Shown piece by piece: positions 1 through 6,970 of a DNA stretch of 9,474 nt (position 1 is the first letter of the stretch; the number at the start of each line of letters is the position of its first letter). The notes beneath the pieces are model-generated. The model was given only the letters and a program-made list of their open reading frames with translations. It had not been told where the DNA came from and ran no database searches. Both the position numbers and the translations under genes were made by a program. Source of the DNA: Deltaproteobacteria bacterium (lineage in GTDB: Bacteria > Myxococcota > B64-G9); the NCBI GenBank assembly GCA_003647095.1, contig QMME01000133.1, positions 1 through 9,474 of the forward strand, written 5' to 3'.

Positions 1-171
1 CTTGGCCTTGATGACAATCTCGTTCACGTCCACCTGACCTTGCTGGTTGTCGCGGCCGGCCTGCGGGTCTGGCTCCCTGGCCACTGGTTGTTCGGCGTGT
101 GCACTGCCGGGAAGGATCAGCAGCAGCAAGGTGGGCAGCACCACTGCCATGGTCCGGTGCAGTGAGTTCAT
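1..171 (-). CDS. Probable TonB-dependent outer-membrane receptor, N-terminal fragment
   Basis: Only the first 57 codons lie in the window; the rest continues past the left edge. The product starts MNSLHRTMAVVLPTLLLL and ends its hydrophobic stretch at SAHA|E, a good Sec signal peptide with an Ala-x-Ala cleavage site. A short polar stretch rich in Gln, Asp and Pro follows, then VDVNEIVIKAK, which resembles the start of a TonB-dependent receptor (TonB box and beginning of the plug, compare EIVVTATR). Such receptors import siderophores, metal complexes or vitamins across the outer membrane using TonB energy. The ATG has a good AGGAG seven bases upstream (179-183). It lies 21 bases after the FmdE-like gene and is almost certainly co-transcribed with it. 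The plug and barrel are not visible, so the family call rests on the signal peptide, the TonB-box-like segment and the context. Another exported protein remains possible. Confidence 0.6.
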   Translation of the reverse strand, partial: MNSLHRTMAVVLPTLLLLILPGSAHAEQPVAREPDPQAGRDNQQGQVDVNEIVIKAK

Positions 172-192
172 TGCTGGGCTCCTGGTTCCCGC

Positions 193-909
193 TCAGTGAG
201 GAGAGGCGGTCATGCCGGCGACGGCTATTCCCCGGCCTTGCAGGAGGAAGTAGCTCTCTCCCAGGCAATCGAGGCAGACGGGCTTTCCTTCCTGTAGCCG
301 CGCGTGGGACTCCATGACTGATTCTCCGCAACGGCTGCAGATGACGGAGGGCAGAATCGGCGACCGCTCGGGCAGGCTGACCTGGACGTCCTCGATGTGG
401 AACTGCTTCTCCGCTGGCGCCTCGATCTGCAGAAACGACAGCTCTTCCCAGACTTCCTTGAAATGCTCCATCTCCTGCGGCGTTCCCTTCTCTCTGCGGA
501 CGATGAATCTCTCGAACAGGCTCTCCGAGCCGGGTATGCTCGCGGACATGCTCCGGGGATAGTCTGGCCGGATGGACACCCGCACGCCCCGGCCGTCACG
601 CCTCGCCAGGGTGAGCGCGTTCTTGCCGAGATCCCTGTAGATCAGGGCATTGTTTCCAAAGGTGCATCCCGTTACCAGTTGGACTCCATCGCTGAAGCAG
701 TTGTTGACCTCGACAATGGCCAGCAGATCTTCGTCGATTCCTTCCGTTGAGGAGCCGAGTCGTTCGTGGGCCAGCACCGCCGCCTTTACCCCCAGGGCTA
801 CGAAGGGGCAGAAGTGGCCGTGTAATTCTCCTGCCTTACCAAGCAGCCAGGTCATGTCTCCCTCTGCCACCTTCCGGCGTATTTCCTTTCTCGGATCACT
901 GGGTGCCAT
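193..909 (-). CDS. FmdE-family metal-binding protein with C-terminal zinc ribbon
   Basis: The 238-residue product carries the FmdE signature (family named after formylmethanofuran dehydrogenase subunit E). Residues 29-40 read LHGHFCPFVALG, with His30, His32 and Cys34 as likely metal ligands. Next come VNNCFSDG with Cys71 and Asp74, TGCTFGNN with Cys82, and a GK-containing segment. Residues 191-215 form a four-cysteine zinc ribbon (C191-x2-C194 and C212-x2-C215). No signal peptide is seen, so it should be cytoplasmic. In bacteria such proteins usually occur without a methanofuran dehydrogenase. Their function is unsettled, but neighbouring TonB receptors or metal transporters point to metal or metallocofactor handling, and the same holds here, where a receptor gene follows 21 bases on. 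The ATG at 909 has GAGGA four bases upstream. Met19 (855) also has an AGGGAG close upstream, so the true start may be 18 residues later; the HGH motif is kept either way. Confidence 0.88.
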   Translation of the reverse strand: MAPSDPRKEIRRKVAEGDMTWLLGKAGELHGHFCPFVALGVKAAVLAHERLGSSTEGIDEDLLAIVEVNNCFSDGVQLVTGCTFGNNALIYRDLGKNALTLARRDGRGVRVSIRPDYPRSMSASIPGSESLFERFIVRREKGTPQEMEHFKEVWEELSFLQIEAPAEKQFHIEDVQVSLPERSPILPSVICSRCGESVMESHARLQEGKPVCLDCLGESYFLLQGRGIAVAGMTASPH

Positions 910-944
910 CGATTCCTCATTGTTTGGCTGTTGCTGCCGTCAGC

Positions 945-959
945 ATACGTATTACGTAT
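945..959. promoter_or_regulatory. 15-base perfect dyad, probable operator
   Basis: ATACGTA-T-TACGTAT is a perfect inverted repeat with seven-base arms and one central base. It overlaps the predicted -10 box and start point of the leftward promoter, where a repressor would block transcription. With the palindrome at 964-973 it forms two dyads about 17 bases apart centre to centre. It does not look like a standard Fur box, so the regulator is unknown. A metal- or metal-complex-responsive repressor would fit the genes controlled. Confidence 0.45.
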
Positions 960-985
960 TTATGTTATATAACACTCAATGTCAA
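957..985 (-). promoter_or_regulatory. Candidate sigma70 promoter of the FmdE/TonB-receptor unit
   Basis: Read on the minus strand, a perfect -35 box TTGACA (980-985) is followed after 17 bases by TAAATA (957-962), a weak -10 match. Transcription would start near 950, giving a leader of about 40 bases before the ATG at 909. The segment is strikingly AT-rich against its surroundings, as expected of a promoter. The 10-base perfect palindrome GTTATATAAC (964-973) fills most of the spacer and could be an operator half. Confidence 0.55.
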
Positions 986-1010
986 CCAAATTCAATCCAG
1001 GGCTCCGTCC

Positions 1011-1180
1011 CGGGGGGACACGGGGGGACAGGCCCGGCCGGGTTTTTCGCACAACCTCCCGTTTTACAAGGAAAACATATCTAAAACCCCCGGGGACAGG
1101 CCCGGCCGGGTTTCTGGTATAACGCCTTGTTCTGCAAGGACAAGCAGCGTTGCACCCCCGGGGACAGGCCCGGGGGGTTT
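1011..1180. repeat. Tandem GC-rich hairpin repeats with 68-bp period (REP/BIME-like)
   Basis: The core ACAGGCCCGG occurs at 1028, 1096 and 1164, exactly 68 bases apart each time. The first copy is preceded by a direct duplication of CGGGGGGACA (1011-1020 and 1021-1030). Copy 2 folds as AAACCC-CCGGG, loop GACAGG, CCCGG-(CC bulge)-GGGTTT (1084-1113). Copy 3 folds as a perfect 8-bp stem CCCCCGGG, loop GACAGG, CCCGGGGG (1155-1176). The 68-base units starting at 1028 and 1096 also align through the bases between hairpins, with a shared CAAGGA and scattered matches, so they look like diverged tandem copies; the unit from 1164 matches only in its first part. The rest of the divergent region (910-1225) holds the leftward promoter and no convincing gene. 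GGGGACAGGC-type hairpins resemble the repeats associated with REP transposases, but no transposase lies here. A role in the leader of the rightward genes is possible. Confidence 0.75.
1093..1123 (+). promoter_or_regulatory. Weak candidate promoter for the M16-prmA-rsmE operon
   Basis: TGGTATAAC (1115-1123) matches an extended -10 element (TGn followed by TATAAC, five of six). The only -35-like sequence is GGGACA (1093-1098), 19 bases upstream and inside the second hairpin repeat. Transcription would begin near 1130, giving a leader of about 95 bases that contains the third hairpin. No better rightward promoter was found between 960 and 1225. The call is tentative. Confidence 0.25.
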
Positions 1181-1225
1181 CGGGCTTTGACTGGCCCGGG
1201 GTTGTTGTGGCATCCTCGCCGCGTC

Positions 1226-3991
1226 TTGAAGGGCCGGCGTAAAACAACCGTCGTCGCGGCGGCCGGGGTGGCCGCCCTGCTGCTGTGTGCCTGTCCCGGC
1301 ACGCGCGGCACGCGCACGCCGCTGCGGCAGGAATCGCCACCCGCCGGCGCGCGGCCGGCGGCGGCGCCCGCTGCGGCCCCGGCCGCCACCGTGGAGGAAA
1401 GACCCGTGCAACTGGAAAGATTCGGCCCGGTATCCCGGGCCCGGCTGCCCAACGGCCTGACGGTGCTGCTCAGGCCCCGTCCCGGTTCCCGGCTGGTGGC
1501 CGTGCAGGCCTGGGTGGACGTGGGCTCGGCCGACGAACGCCCCGACGAGTGGGGGGCGGCGCACCTGCTCGAGCACATGCTGTTCAAGGGAACCGGGCAA
1601 CGCGCCGTGGGCCAGCTGGCGGCCGAGGTGGAAGGCGCCGGCGGCGATATCAATGCCTGGACGTCGTTCGATCATACCGTCTACCACCTGGTGCTGCCCG
1701 CCGAGCGGCTGGACACCGGCCTGGAGGTGCTGGCCGACGCCCTGGCCAACTCGGCCATCGATGCCGGGGAACTCGAGCGGGAACGGCAGGTGGTGCTGGA
1801 AGAGATCCGCCGCAACCGCGACCAGCCGGCCTCCTGGGCCGGAGACCTGCTGTTCGCCACCGCCTTCCGCAGCCATCCCTACCGGCGCGCCATACTGGGC
1901 AGCGCCGCCTCCCTGAAGCGCCTGGAGCGCCGGCGGCTGGTGGATTTCTACCGGCGCCACTACCGCCCGGAGGCCATCACCCTGGTGGTGGTGGGAGACG
2001 TGGCGGAGGAAAAGGTACTGGCCCGGGTACGCCGGCTGTTCTTCCCGGGCGTCCGGGCCGGCCGGGCCCCGGCCCGTACCCGGCCGCCCGAACCGCGGCA
2101 GAGAAAGCCGCGCCTGCTGGTCAAGCGCCAGGACGTCCAGGAAGCCCACTTCCAGCTGGGGTGGCCGGTTCCCGGGGCCACCCACGCCGACACCCCCGGC
2201 CTCGACCTGCTGGCGGCCCTGTTGGGACAGGGCGAGAGCTCGCGCCTGGTCAGCCGCCTCAAGCGCGGCCGCAACCTCGTCAACGACGTCTATGCCTACG
2301 CCTACAACCCGCTCGATCCCGGCCTGCTGGTGGTGGGCGGCACCTGCCCGGCCGCCAGGCTGGAGCAGGCCCTGCAGGCGCTGGCCGCGGAAATATACCG
2401 GCTGCGCCGGCAGCGGGTGAGCGCCGCGGAGTTGCTCAAGGTGCAGTCGCTGCTCGAGGGCGAAAGCCTCTACCAGCTGGAGACGGTCGAGGGCGAGGCC
2501 CGGCGCCTGGGTGCCTTCCAGACCGTCAGCGGCGATCCCACCTGGGGCGACAAGTACCTGCAGCGCCTGCTGGCCACCAACCCGGCCGCTATCGAGCGGC
2601 TGGCCCGCACCTACCTGGTGCCGGAGAAACTCAGCGCCGTGCTGGTGCTGCCGGCCGGGAGCAGGATCGCCGACGACAGGCTGCGCCGCGCCCTGGCCGC
2701 GGGCCGGCAGCAGGAGCCGGAGGCGCCGCCGCTGCGGCTGGTGCGTCGGCGCCTGCGCCAGGGGCCGCTGGTGCTGGTGGAGCGCGTCCCCGACAGCGGC
2801 CTGGTGGCCATCCGCGCCGCCCTGCTGGGAGGGGTGCGCCTGGAAAACGAGCGCAACAACGGCATTCACAACCTGATTGCCGCCCTGTTAACCCGGGGCA
2901 CGCGGCGGCTGGGCGCCGCGGAACTGGCCAGCGAGGTGGATCGCCTGGCCGGCACCCTGGAGGGATTTTCCGGGCGCAACAGCATCGGCCTGCGGGCCGA
3001 CTTCCCCGCCCGCCACTTCGAACGGGCCCTGCAGCTGACCTGCCAGTGCCTGGTGGAACCCAGCTTTCCCGCCGACCAGGTCAAGCGCGAGCGCAAGCTG
3101 GTGCTGGAGCAGATCCGCGCCCGCCAGGACGACCTGGCCGGCCTGGCCTTCGACCTGTTCGCCGCCACCCTCTACCGGCGCCACCCCTACCGGCTCTCGC
3201 CGCTGGGTACCCGGCAGAGCCTGCTGGGGCTCGACCACGAACGCCTGGCGGCCTACTGGAAGCGCTTCTTCCACCCGCGCCGGCTGGTGGTGGCGGTGTC
3301 CGGCGACGTGGATGCCGGGCGCGTGCAGGAGCTGGTGGGCCGCTGGTGCCGGGTCAAGCGGCGCGACGACTTCCGGCCCCCGCGCCTGCCCCTGGAGCCG
3401 GCCCCCACCCGGGAGCGCCGGCTGGTGCGCTACCGCGATCGCCAGCAGGCCCACCTGGTGCTGGGCTTCCTGGGCACCCGCCTGGGCGCCAGCGATCGCT
3501 ACGCCCTGGACGTGCTCATGGCCGTGCTCACCGGGCAGAGCGGGCGCCTGTTTCTCGAGCTGCGCGACCGGCTGTCGCTGGCCTACGCCCTGTCGGGGTT
3601 TTCCCTGGAAGGGGTGGAGCCCGGCTACCTGGCCTTCTACCTGGCCACCGACCCCCGGCGCCTGGAAGAGGCCCGGGACGCCCTGCGCCGGCAGCTGCGG
3701 GAGATCGCCGGCGCCGGCGCCAGCGCCGGGGAAGTCGAGCGGGCCAAGCGCTACCTGGCTGGCAGCCAGCTGGTGGCGCGGCAACGAACCTCCACCCGGG
3801 CCCTGGAAATGCTCTTCGGCGAGCTGTACGGCACCGGCCAGCAGTGGCGCGACTACCCGGAGCGCATCATGGCCGTGACCCCGGAGCAGGTTCGCCGCGC
3901 CGCCCGGCGTTACCTGCGCCTGCAGGCGGCGGTGGAGGTGGTGGTGCGCCCGCCGGCCGGAGAGGGTCGGCCGGGATCGAACTTGCCATGA
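1226..3991 (+). CDS. Two-domain M16 zinc metallopeptidase, probable lipoprotein
   Basis: The 921-residue protein holds two M16 (pitrilysin/insulinase-type) peptidase halves. The first (about 60-480) has the inverted zinc motif HLLEH at 113-117 and the downstream ligand in VVLEEI (Glu192 or Glu193), so it should be catalytic. The second (about 505-915) has HNLIA at 548-552 instead and is inactive, but keeps the conserved Arg780 and Tyr787 of the substrate-gripping segment. This single-chain clamshell degrades peptides or small proteins enclosed between the halves. The N-terminus (KGRRK, a hydrophobic run, then LLLCAC) resembles a lipoprotein signal with Cys23 as the lipidated residue, followed by an Ala/Pro-rich tether, placing it in the periplasm. 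The TTG start at 1226 puts the basic residues first but lacks a clear ribosome site. TTG at 1202 or 1205 is possible, and GTG at 1406 has GGAGG eight bases upstream but would remove the signal. It overlaps prmA by 4 bases. Confidence 0.88.
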   Translation: MKGRRKTTVVAAAGVAALLLCACPGTRGTRTPLRQESPPAGARPAAAPAAAPAATVEERPVQLERFGPVSRARLPNGLTVLLRPRPGSRLVAVQAWVDVGSADERPDEWGAAHLLEHMLFKGTGQRAVGQLAAEVEGAGGDINAWTSFDHTVYHLVLPAERLDTGLEVLADALANSAIDAGELERERQVVLEEIRRNRDQPASWAGDLLFATAFRSHPYRRAILGSAASLKRLERRRLVDFYRRHYRPEAITLVVVGDVAEEKVLARVRRLFFPGVRAGRAPARTRPPEPRQRKPRLLVKRQDVQEAHFQLGWPVPGATHADTPGLDLLAALLGQGESSRLVSRLKRGRNLVNDVYAYAYNPLDPGLLVVGGTCPAARLEQALQALAAEIYRLRRQRVSAAELLKVQSLLEGESLYQLETVEGEARRLGAFQTVSGDPTWGDKYLQRLLATNPAAIERLARTYLVPEKLSAVLVLPAGSRIADDRLRRALAAGRQQEPEAPPLRLVRRRLRQGPLVLVERVPDSGLVAIRAALLGGVRLENERNNGIHNLIAALLTRGTRRLGAAELASEVDRLAGTLEGFSGRNSIGLRADFPARHFERALQLTCQCLVEPSFPADQVKRERKLVLEQIRARQDDLAGLAFDLFAATLYRRHPYRLSPLGTRQSLLGLDHERLAAYWKRFFHPRRLVVAVSGDVDAGRVQELVGRWCRVKRRDDFRPPRLPLEPAPTRERRLVRYRDRQQAHLVLGFLGTRLGASDRYALDVLMAVLTGQSGRLFLELRDRLSLAYALSGFSLEGVEPGYLAFYLATDPRRLEEARDALRRQLREIAGAGASAGEVERAKRYLAGSQLVARQRTSTRALEMLFGELYGTGQQWRDYPERIMAVTPEQVRRAARRYLRLQAAVEVVVRPPAGEGRPGSNLP

Positions 3992-4908
3992 ACGGAGCCG
4001 CGGACAATCGCCAGTGGACCCGCATCGGGGTGCGGGTGGCCGGGCCGCTGGCCGAGCTGGTGGCCGACCTCCTCATCACCGCCGGGGCCGGGGGAGTGGA
4101 ACTGCTCGACGGCCAGCATCCGCTTCCCCCGGCGGACCTGCCCGAGGGCTGGGTGGAGGTGCGGGCCCACTTTCCCGGGCGGGGCCTGCCACCGGGCCTG
4201 GCCGACGAGCTGGAGCGGTCGTTGCGCCAGGCGGGCGATTTCCTGCCCGGGCTGGAATACCAGCTCTGCGGCCCCGAGCCGGTCGAGGACGATGACTGGG
4301 CCGAGGGCTGGCGCCGCTACTTCGTGCCCGTCACCATCGGTCGTTTCCACATCCATCCCGGCTGGCTGCGGCCGCCTCCCGGCAGCCGCTGGCCGGTGCG
4401 CATCGATCCCGGCCAGGCCTTCGGCACCGGCCTGCATGCCACCACCCGCCTGTGCCTGGAAGAGATGGATCGGCTGCTGCCGGTGGACAGCTTCCTGGAT
4501 GCCGGCTGCGGCTCGGGCATCCTGGCCCTGGCCGCCGCCCGGGCCGGCTGCCGCCGGGTGCTGGCCCTGGACATCGACGAGGTCGCCTGCCGCGAGACCC
4601 GCAGGAACGCCCGCCGCAACGGCCTCGACCAGCACCTCGACGTCGTCTACGGCGGCCTGGATGCCGCCCGGGGCGGGTTCGAGCTGGTGGCGGCCAACAT
4701 TCTCTCCGGCGAGCTCATCGCTGCCGCGGGGCTGCTGGCGAACCGCCTGCTGCCGGGAGCCCGGCTGCTGCTGTCGGGCATCCTGGAAGAGGAGGCCGAC
4801 GGCGTCGCCGCCGCCTACCGGCGGCAGGGGTTGCGCCTGCTCGGGCGGCGCCGGCAGGGCGAATGGGTGCTGCTGTCGCTGCAGCGTCCGGGAGGAAAGA
4901 CGGCATGA
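3988..4908 (+). CDS. prmA: Ribosomal protein L11 methyltransferase
   Basis: The 306-residue product is a class I SAM-dependent methyltransferase of the PrmA family, which methylates lysines and the N-terminus of ribosomal protein L11. An N-terminal substrate-recognition domain (about 1-115) precedes the catalytic domain. Visible motifs are DPGQAFGTGLHATT (from about residue 140, FGTG at 145-148), the SAM-binding loop DAGCGSG at 171-177, the acidic end of strand 2 in LALDID, and the PrmA-type NIL at 237-239. Length matches the family (about 290-310). The ATG overlaps the stop of the M16 gene (ATGA, 3988-3991), implying translational coupling, and its own stop overlaps the rsmE start the same way. 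No key residue appears to be missing. Placing prmA directly before rsmE is common, so this part is ordinary housekeeping. Confidence 0.96.
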   Translation: MNGAADNRQWTRIGVRVAGPLAELVADLLITAGAGGVELLDGQHPLPPADLPEGWVEVRAHFPGRGLPPGLADELERSLRQAGDFLPGLEYQLCGPEPVEDDDWAEGWRRYFVPVTIGRFHIHPGWLRPPPGSRWPVRIDPGQAFGTGLHATTRLCLEEMDRLLPVDSFLDAGCGSGILALAAARAGCRRVLALDIDEVACRETRRNARRNGLDQHLDVVYGGLDAARGGFELVAANILSGELIAAAGLLANRLLPGARLLLSGILEEEADGVAAAYRRQGLRLLGRRRQGEWVLLSLQRPGGKTA

Positions 4909-5618
4909 GCCGGCCCCGCCTGTTCCTTCCCGCCGCCGAGTGGGCCGGGCGGGTGCCCCTGCGGGGACAGGCCCGTCACAAGCTGGTGCAGGTACTGCGC
5001 CTGGAGGCGGGAGGGGAGGTGGAGGTCTTCGACGGCGAGGGGCGCGCCTGCCGCGCCGAGCTGGAACGCGACGGGCAGGGCTGGTTCCTGCGCCTGGGCC
5101 CGGCCCGGCAGCAGGGGGAGCGCCGGCGCCGGGTGCGCCTGGGCCTGGCCCTGAGCAAGGGACGCAAGCCCGAGCTGGTGGTGCGCATGGCCACCGAGGT
5201 GGGAGTGAGCACGCTGGAGCCGTTCCTGGCGCGGCGCTCGGTGGCGCGGCCGCCGGCCGAGCGCTGGCGACAGCGGCGCCGGCGCTGGCAGGCCATCGTG
5301 CGCGAGGCGGCCCGGCAGTCGGGCCGCAGCCGGCTGCCCGAGGTGGGCGAGCTGCGCGACTTCGCCGGGATGCTCGAGCAGGCGGGCCGGAGCCTGGCGC
5401 TCATCCTCCAGCCCGGTGCGGAACACACCCTGCCGGAGTTGCTGGCCCGGGAGCCGGGACGCGAGTGCCTGCTGCTGCTGGGGCCCGAGGGAGGGTTCCA
5501 GGACGACGAGATCGAGCAGGCCCGCGGCGCGGGTTTCCTGGAGGCCGGCCTGCCCCTGCCGGTGTTGCGGGCGGAGACGGCCGCGGTGGTGGCGGCGGCA
5601 CTGGCCTGTATGGGTTGA
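4905..5618 (+). CDS. rsmE: 16S rRNA (uracil1498-N3)-methyltransferase
   Basis: The 237-residue protein is a SPOUT-fold methyltransferase that makes m3U1498 in 16S rRNA of the 30S subunit. It starts MSRPRLFLP and has a small N-terminal PUA-like beta-barrel RNA-binding domain (about 1-70). LGLALSKGRKPELVVRMATE (about 80-99) is the typical entry to the SPOUT domain. The knot that binds SAM carries LLLLGPEGGF (GPEGG at 193-197) and LRAETA (221-226), the RsmE hallmarks. The ATG sits in an ATGA overlap with prmA and has GGAGG nine bases upstream (4891-4895). Length is normal for the family. The region between its N- and C-domains is unusually arginine-rich (RRSVARPPAERWRQRRRRW), which probably reflects high GC and RNA binding. 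The last bases of the gene carry the -35 box of the next candidate promoter. Confidence 0.96.
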   Translation: MSRPRLFLPAAEWAGRVPLRGQARHKLVQVLRLEAGGEVEVFDGEGRACRAELERDGQGWFLRLGPARQQGERRRRVRLGLALSKGRKPELVVRMATEVGVSTLEPFLARRSVARPPAERWRQRRRRWQAIVREAARQSGRSRLPEVGELRDFAGMLEQAGRSLALILQPGAEHTLPELLAREPGRECLLLLGPEGGFQDDEIEQARGAGFLEAGLPLPVLRAETAAVVAAALACMG

Positions 5619-5641
5619 CACGGGCCCGGTGCTCGGATAAT
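5615..5641 (+). promoter_or_regulatory. Candidate promoter of the zinc-ribbon/RDD and HEAT operon
   Basis: A perfect TTGACA (5615-5620) overlaps the rsmE stop codon. GATAAT (5636-5641, five of six to TATAAT) follows after 15 bases, a short but tolerated spacer. Transcription would start near 5648, leaving a leader of about 15 bases before the ATG at 5663. The 44-base gap here, against 4-base overlaps elsewhere, supports a separate transcription unit. Read-through from rsmE remains likely, as no terminator is seen. Confidence 0.5.
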
Positions 5642-5662
5642 CGTGATCCGGGGTTTAATGAA

Positions 5663-6970
5663 ATGATCTGCCCGCATTGTGCCTTTCCCAACGACCCGGG
5701 CGCCCGGGTCTGCCGCAAGTGTCAACGGCCCCTGGAGGGGACGGCAGGCGCCCCTGCCGGCCCGGCCCCGGTCACGGAACCGCCCGAACCCATCACCGAC
5801 ATGCCCACTCCCAGCGAGGGAGCCGCCGGACAGCCGGCCGCGGCCGCCGCCGCCGGCAACCCCGTCTCCTCCGGCACCGACATGGTCGCCGAGTGCCTGG
5901 CCCTGGCCCAGCAGAAGGAGGCCGCGGGAGACGCCCGGGGAGCCTTCCTGGCCTGCCAGGCGCTGCTGATAGACCAGTACGAGAACATCCCCGCCCGGGC
6001 CCTGGCGTCGTTGTACTCCTACATGGCCCGGCTCAGCGAGCAGCAGGGGCTGGACGAGCGCGCGGCCAAGTACCGCAAGAAGGCCGGCATGCTCAGGCGC
6101 CAGGCGGAGCGGGAGGGCCGGGAAAGCCCGGCCCGGTCCCCGGCGCCGGCCCGGGAAGCGGCCTCCTGGCCGCCGCCCGCCGGGCAAGAGGCGCCCGTCG
6201 CGGAGCGGCCGGAACCGACGCAGATGGAGGCGGCGCCGGAGGAGCAGGCGCCGACGGAACCGACGCAGATGGAAGCGGCCGCGGAGGAACCGGCGCCGGC
6301 AGAAGCGCCGGCAGAAGCGCAGGCAGAAGCACCGGCAGAAGCACCGGTGGAAGCGCCGGTGGAAGCGCCGGTGGAAGCGCCGGCGGAGACGACGCAGCCG
6401 CAGCCGGAGCCGGCGGTGCAGGCGGAAGCCTCCGCCCCGGCGGACGCCGGAGCACGGGCGCCGGCCCCGGCCACACCGCTGGCGGCGGGAGCGGTGCTGG
6501 TGGCCGGGTTCTGGAAACGCCTGGCCGCCACCGTGATCGACCTGCTGCTGGTGGTCGCCGTCACCATGGGGGCGCTGGCGGTGTCGTCGCTGTTGCTGTC
6601 CGGCGGCCCGGTGGCGGCCCTGACCTTCTTCGCCGGCAAGCTGTCGTTGCTGCTGCTGCTGCTGGGCATCCTGGTGTTGTTCCTGCTCGCCTACCAGGCG
6701 GTGTTCGCCGTCTACGGGGGACAGACGGCCGGCAAGATGCTGCTGGGGCTCAAGGTGGTGGGCCCGGACGGCCGCTCGCCCGGCTGGGGGCTGGCCCTGC
6801 TGCGCCTGGGCGGTATCGTCCTGGCCGGCCTGCCCGGCCTGGCCGGCCTGCTCTGGAGCGGCTTCGACCGGCAGCGCCGCGGCTGGCACGACCACCTGGC
6901 CAGAACCCTGGTGGTCGACCTGCGCGCCACGCAGCGGGCCGCCGGTGCCGACGAGGGGGCAGCGCGGTGA
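5663..6970 (+). CDS. Zinc-ribbon protein with Ala/Pro/Glu linker and C-terminal RDD membrane domain
   Basis: The 435-residue product starts MICPHCAFPNDPGARVCRKC, a four-cysteine zinc ribbon (Cys3, Cys6, Cys17, Cys20). A low-complexity stretch follows. Residues 73 to about 155 form a charged helical, TPR-like segment (ECLALAQQKEAAGDARGAF and onward). A linker rich in Ala, Pro and Glu (about 160-280) contains a 15-residue tandem repeat (EPTQMEAA) and PVEA/PAEA units. From about 280 an RDD domain begins with FWKRLAATVIDLLL (283-296; Arg286 and Asp293 are the hallmark residues), followed by hydrophobic membrane spans and ending RRGWHDHLARTLVV. RDD domains are membrane domains of largely unknown function; some are linked to ion transport. 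The zinc ribbon and linker should be cytosolic. The start is set by the ribbon; GGGG nine bases upstream is a weak ribosome site. It overlaps the next gene by 4 bases, suggesting the two products act together. Function is unknown. Confidence 0.85.
   Translation: MICPHCAFPNDPGARVCRKCQRPLEGTAGAPAGPAPVTEPPEPITDMPTPSEGAAGQPAAAAAAGNPVSSGTDMVAECLALAQQKEAAGDARGAFLACQALLIDQYENIPARALASLYSYMARLSEQQGLDERAAKYRKKAGMLRRQAEREGRESPARSPAPAREAASWPPPAGQEAPVAERPEPTQMEAAPEEQAPTEPTQMEAAAEEPAPAEAPAEAQAEAPAEAPVEAPVEAPVEAPAETTQPQPEPAVQAEASAPADAGARAPAPATPLAAGAVLVAGFWKRLAATVIDLLLVVAVTMGALAVSSLLLSGGPVAALTFFAGKLSLLLLLLGILVLFLLAYQAVFAVYGGQTAGKMLLGLKVVGPDGRSPGWGLALLRLGGIVLAGLPGLAGLLWSGFDRQRRGWHDHLARTLVVDLRATQRAAGADEGAAR
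6211..6390 (+). repeat. In-frame coding repeats (EPTQMEAA and PVEA/PAEA units)
   Basis: Two copies of a 45-base unit start at 6211 and 6256 and encode a 15-residue repeat beginning EPTQMEAA. They are followed by 12-base GCGCCGGTGGAA-type units encoding PAEA and PVEA runs. All lengths are multiples of three, so copy-number change would alter the linker without a frameshift. The copies are similar enough to suggest recent slippage. Confidence 0.75.

Noticed and set aside
945..959. Fur box
   Set aside because: The dyad ATACGTA-T-TACGTAT does not match the GATAATGATAATCATTATC-type pattern.
1011..1180. The 68-bp repeats as a small CRISPR array
   Set aside because: There are only three units, the shared block varies, and the intervening sequences are related to each other instead of being unique spacers. 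No cas genes are present.
1285..4908. Very long open frame overlapping the M16 gene in another phase and running into prmA
   Set aside because: Only the part from 3988 encodes a recognisable protein. The upstream part is Gly/Pro/Ala/Arg-rich shadow translation caused by high GC.
4292..5662. Upstream extension of the zinc-ribbon/RDD frame across prmA and rsmE
   Set aside because: It is low-complexity shadow sequence over two well-supported genes. The zinc ribbon at the Met at 5663 marks a natural N-terminus.
5619..5662. Riboswitch or small RNA before the RDD gene
   Set aside because: The 44-base gap is filled by promoter elements, and the predicted leader of about 15 bases is too short.
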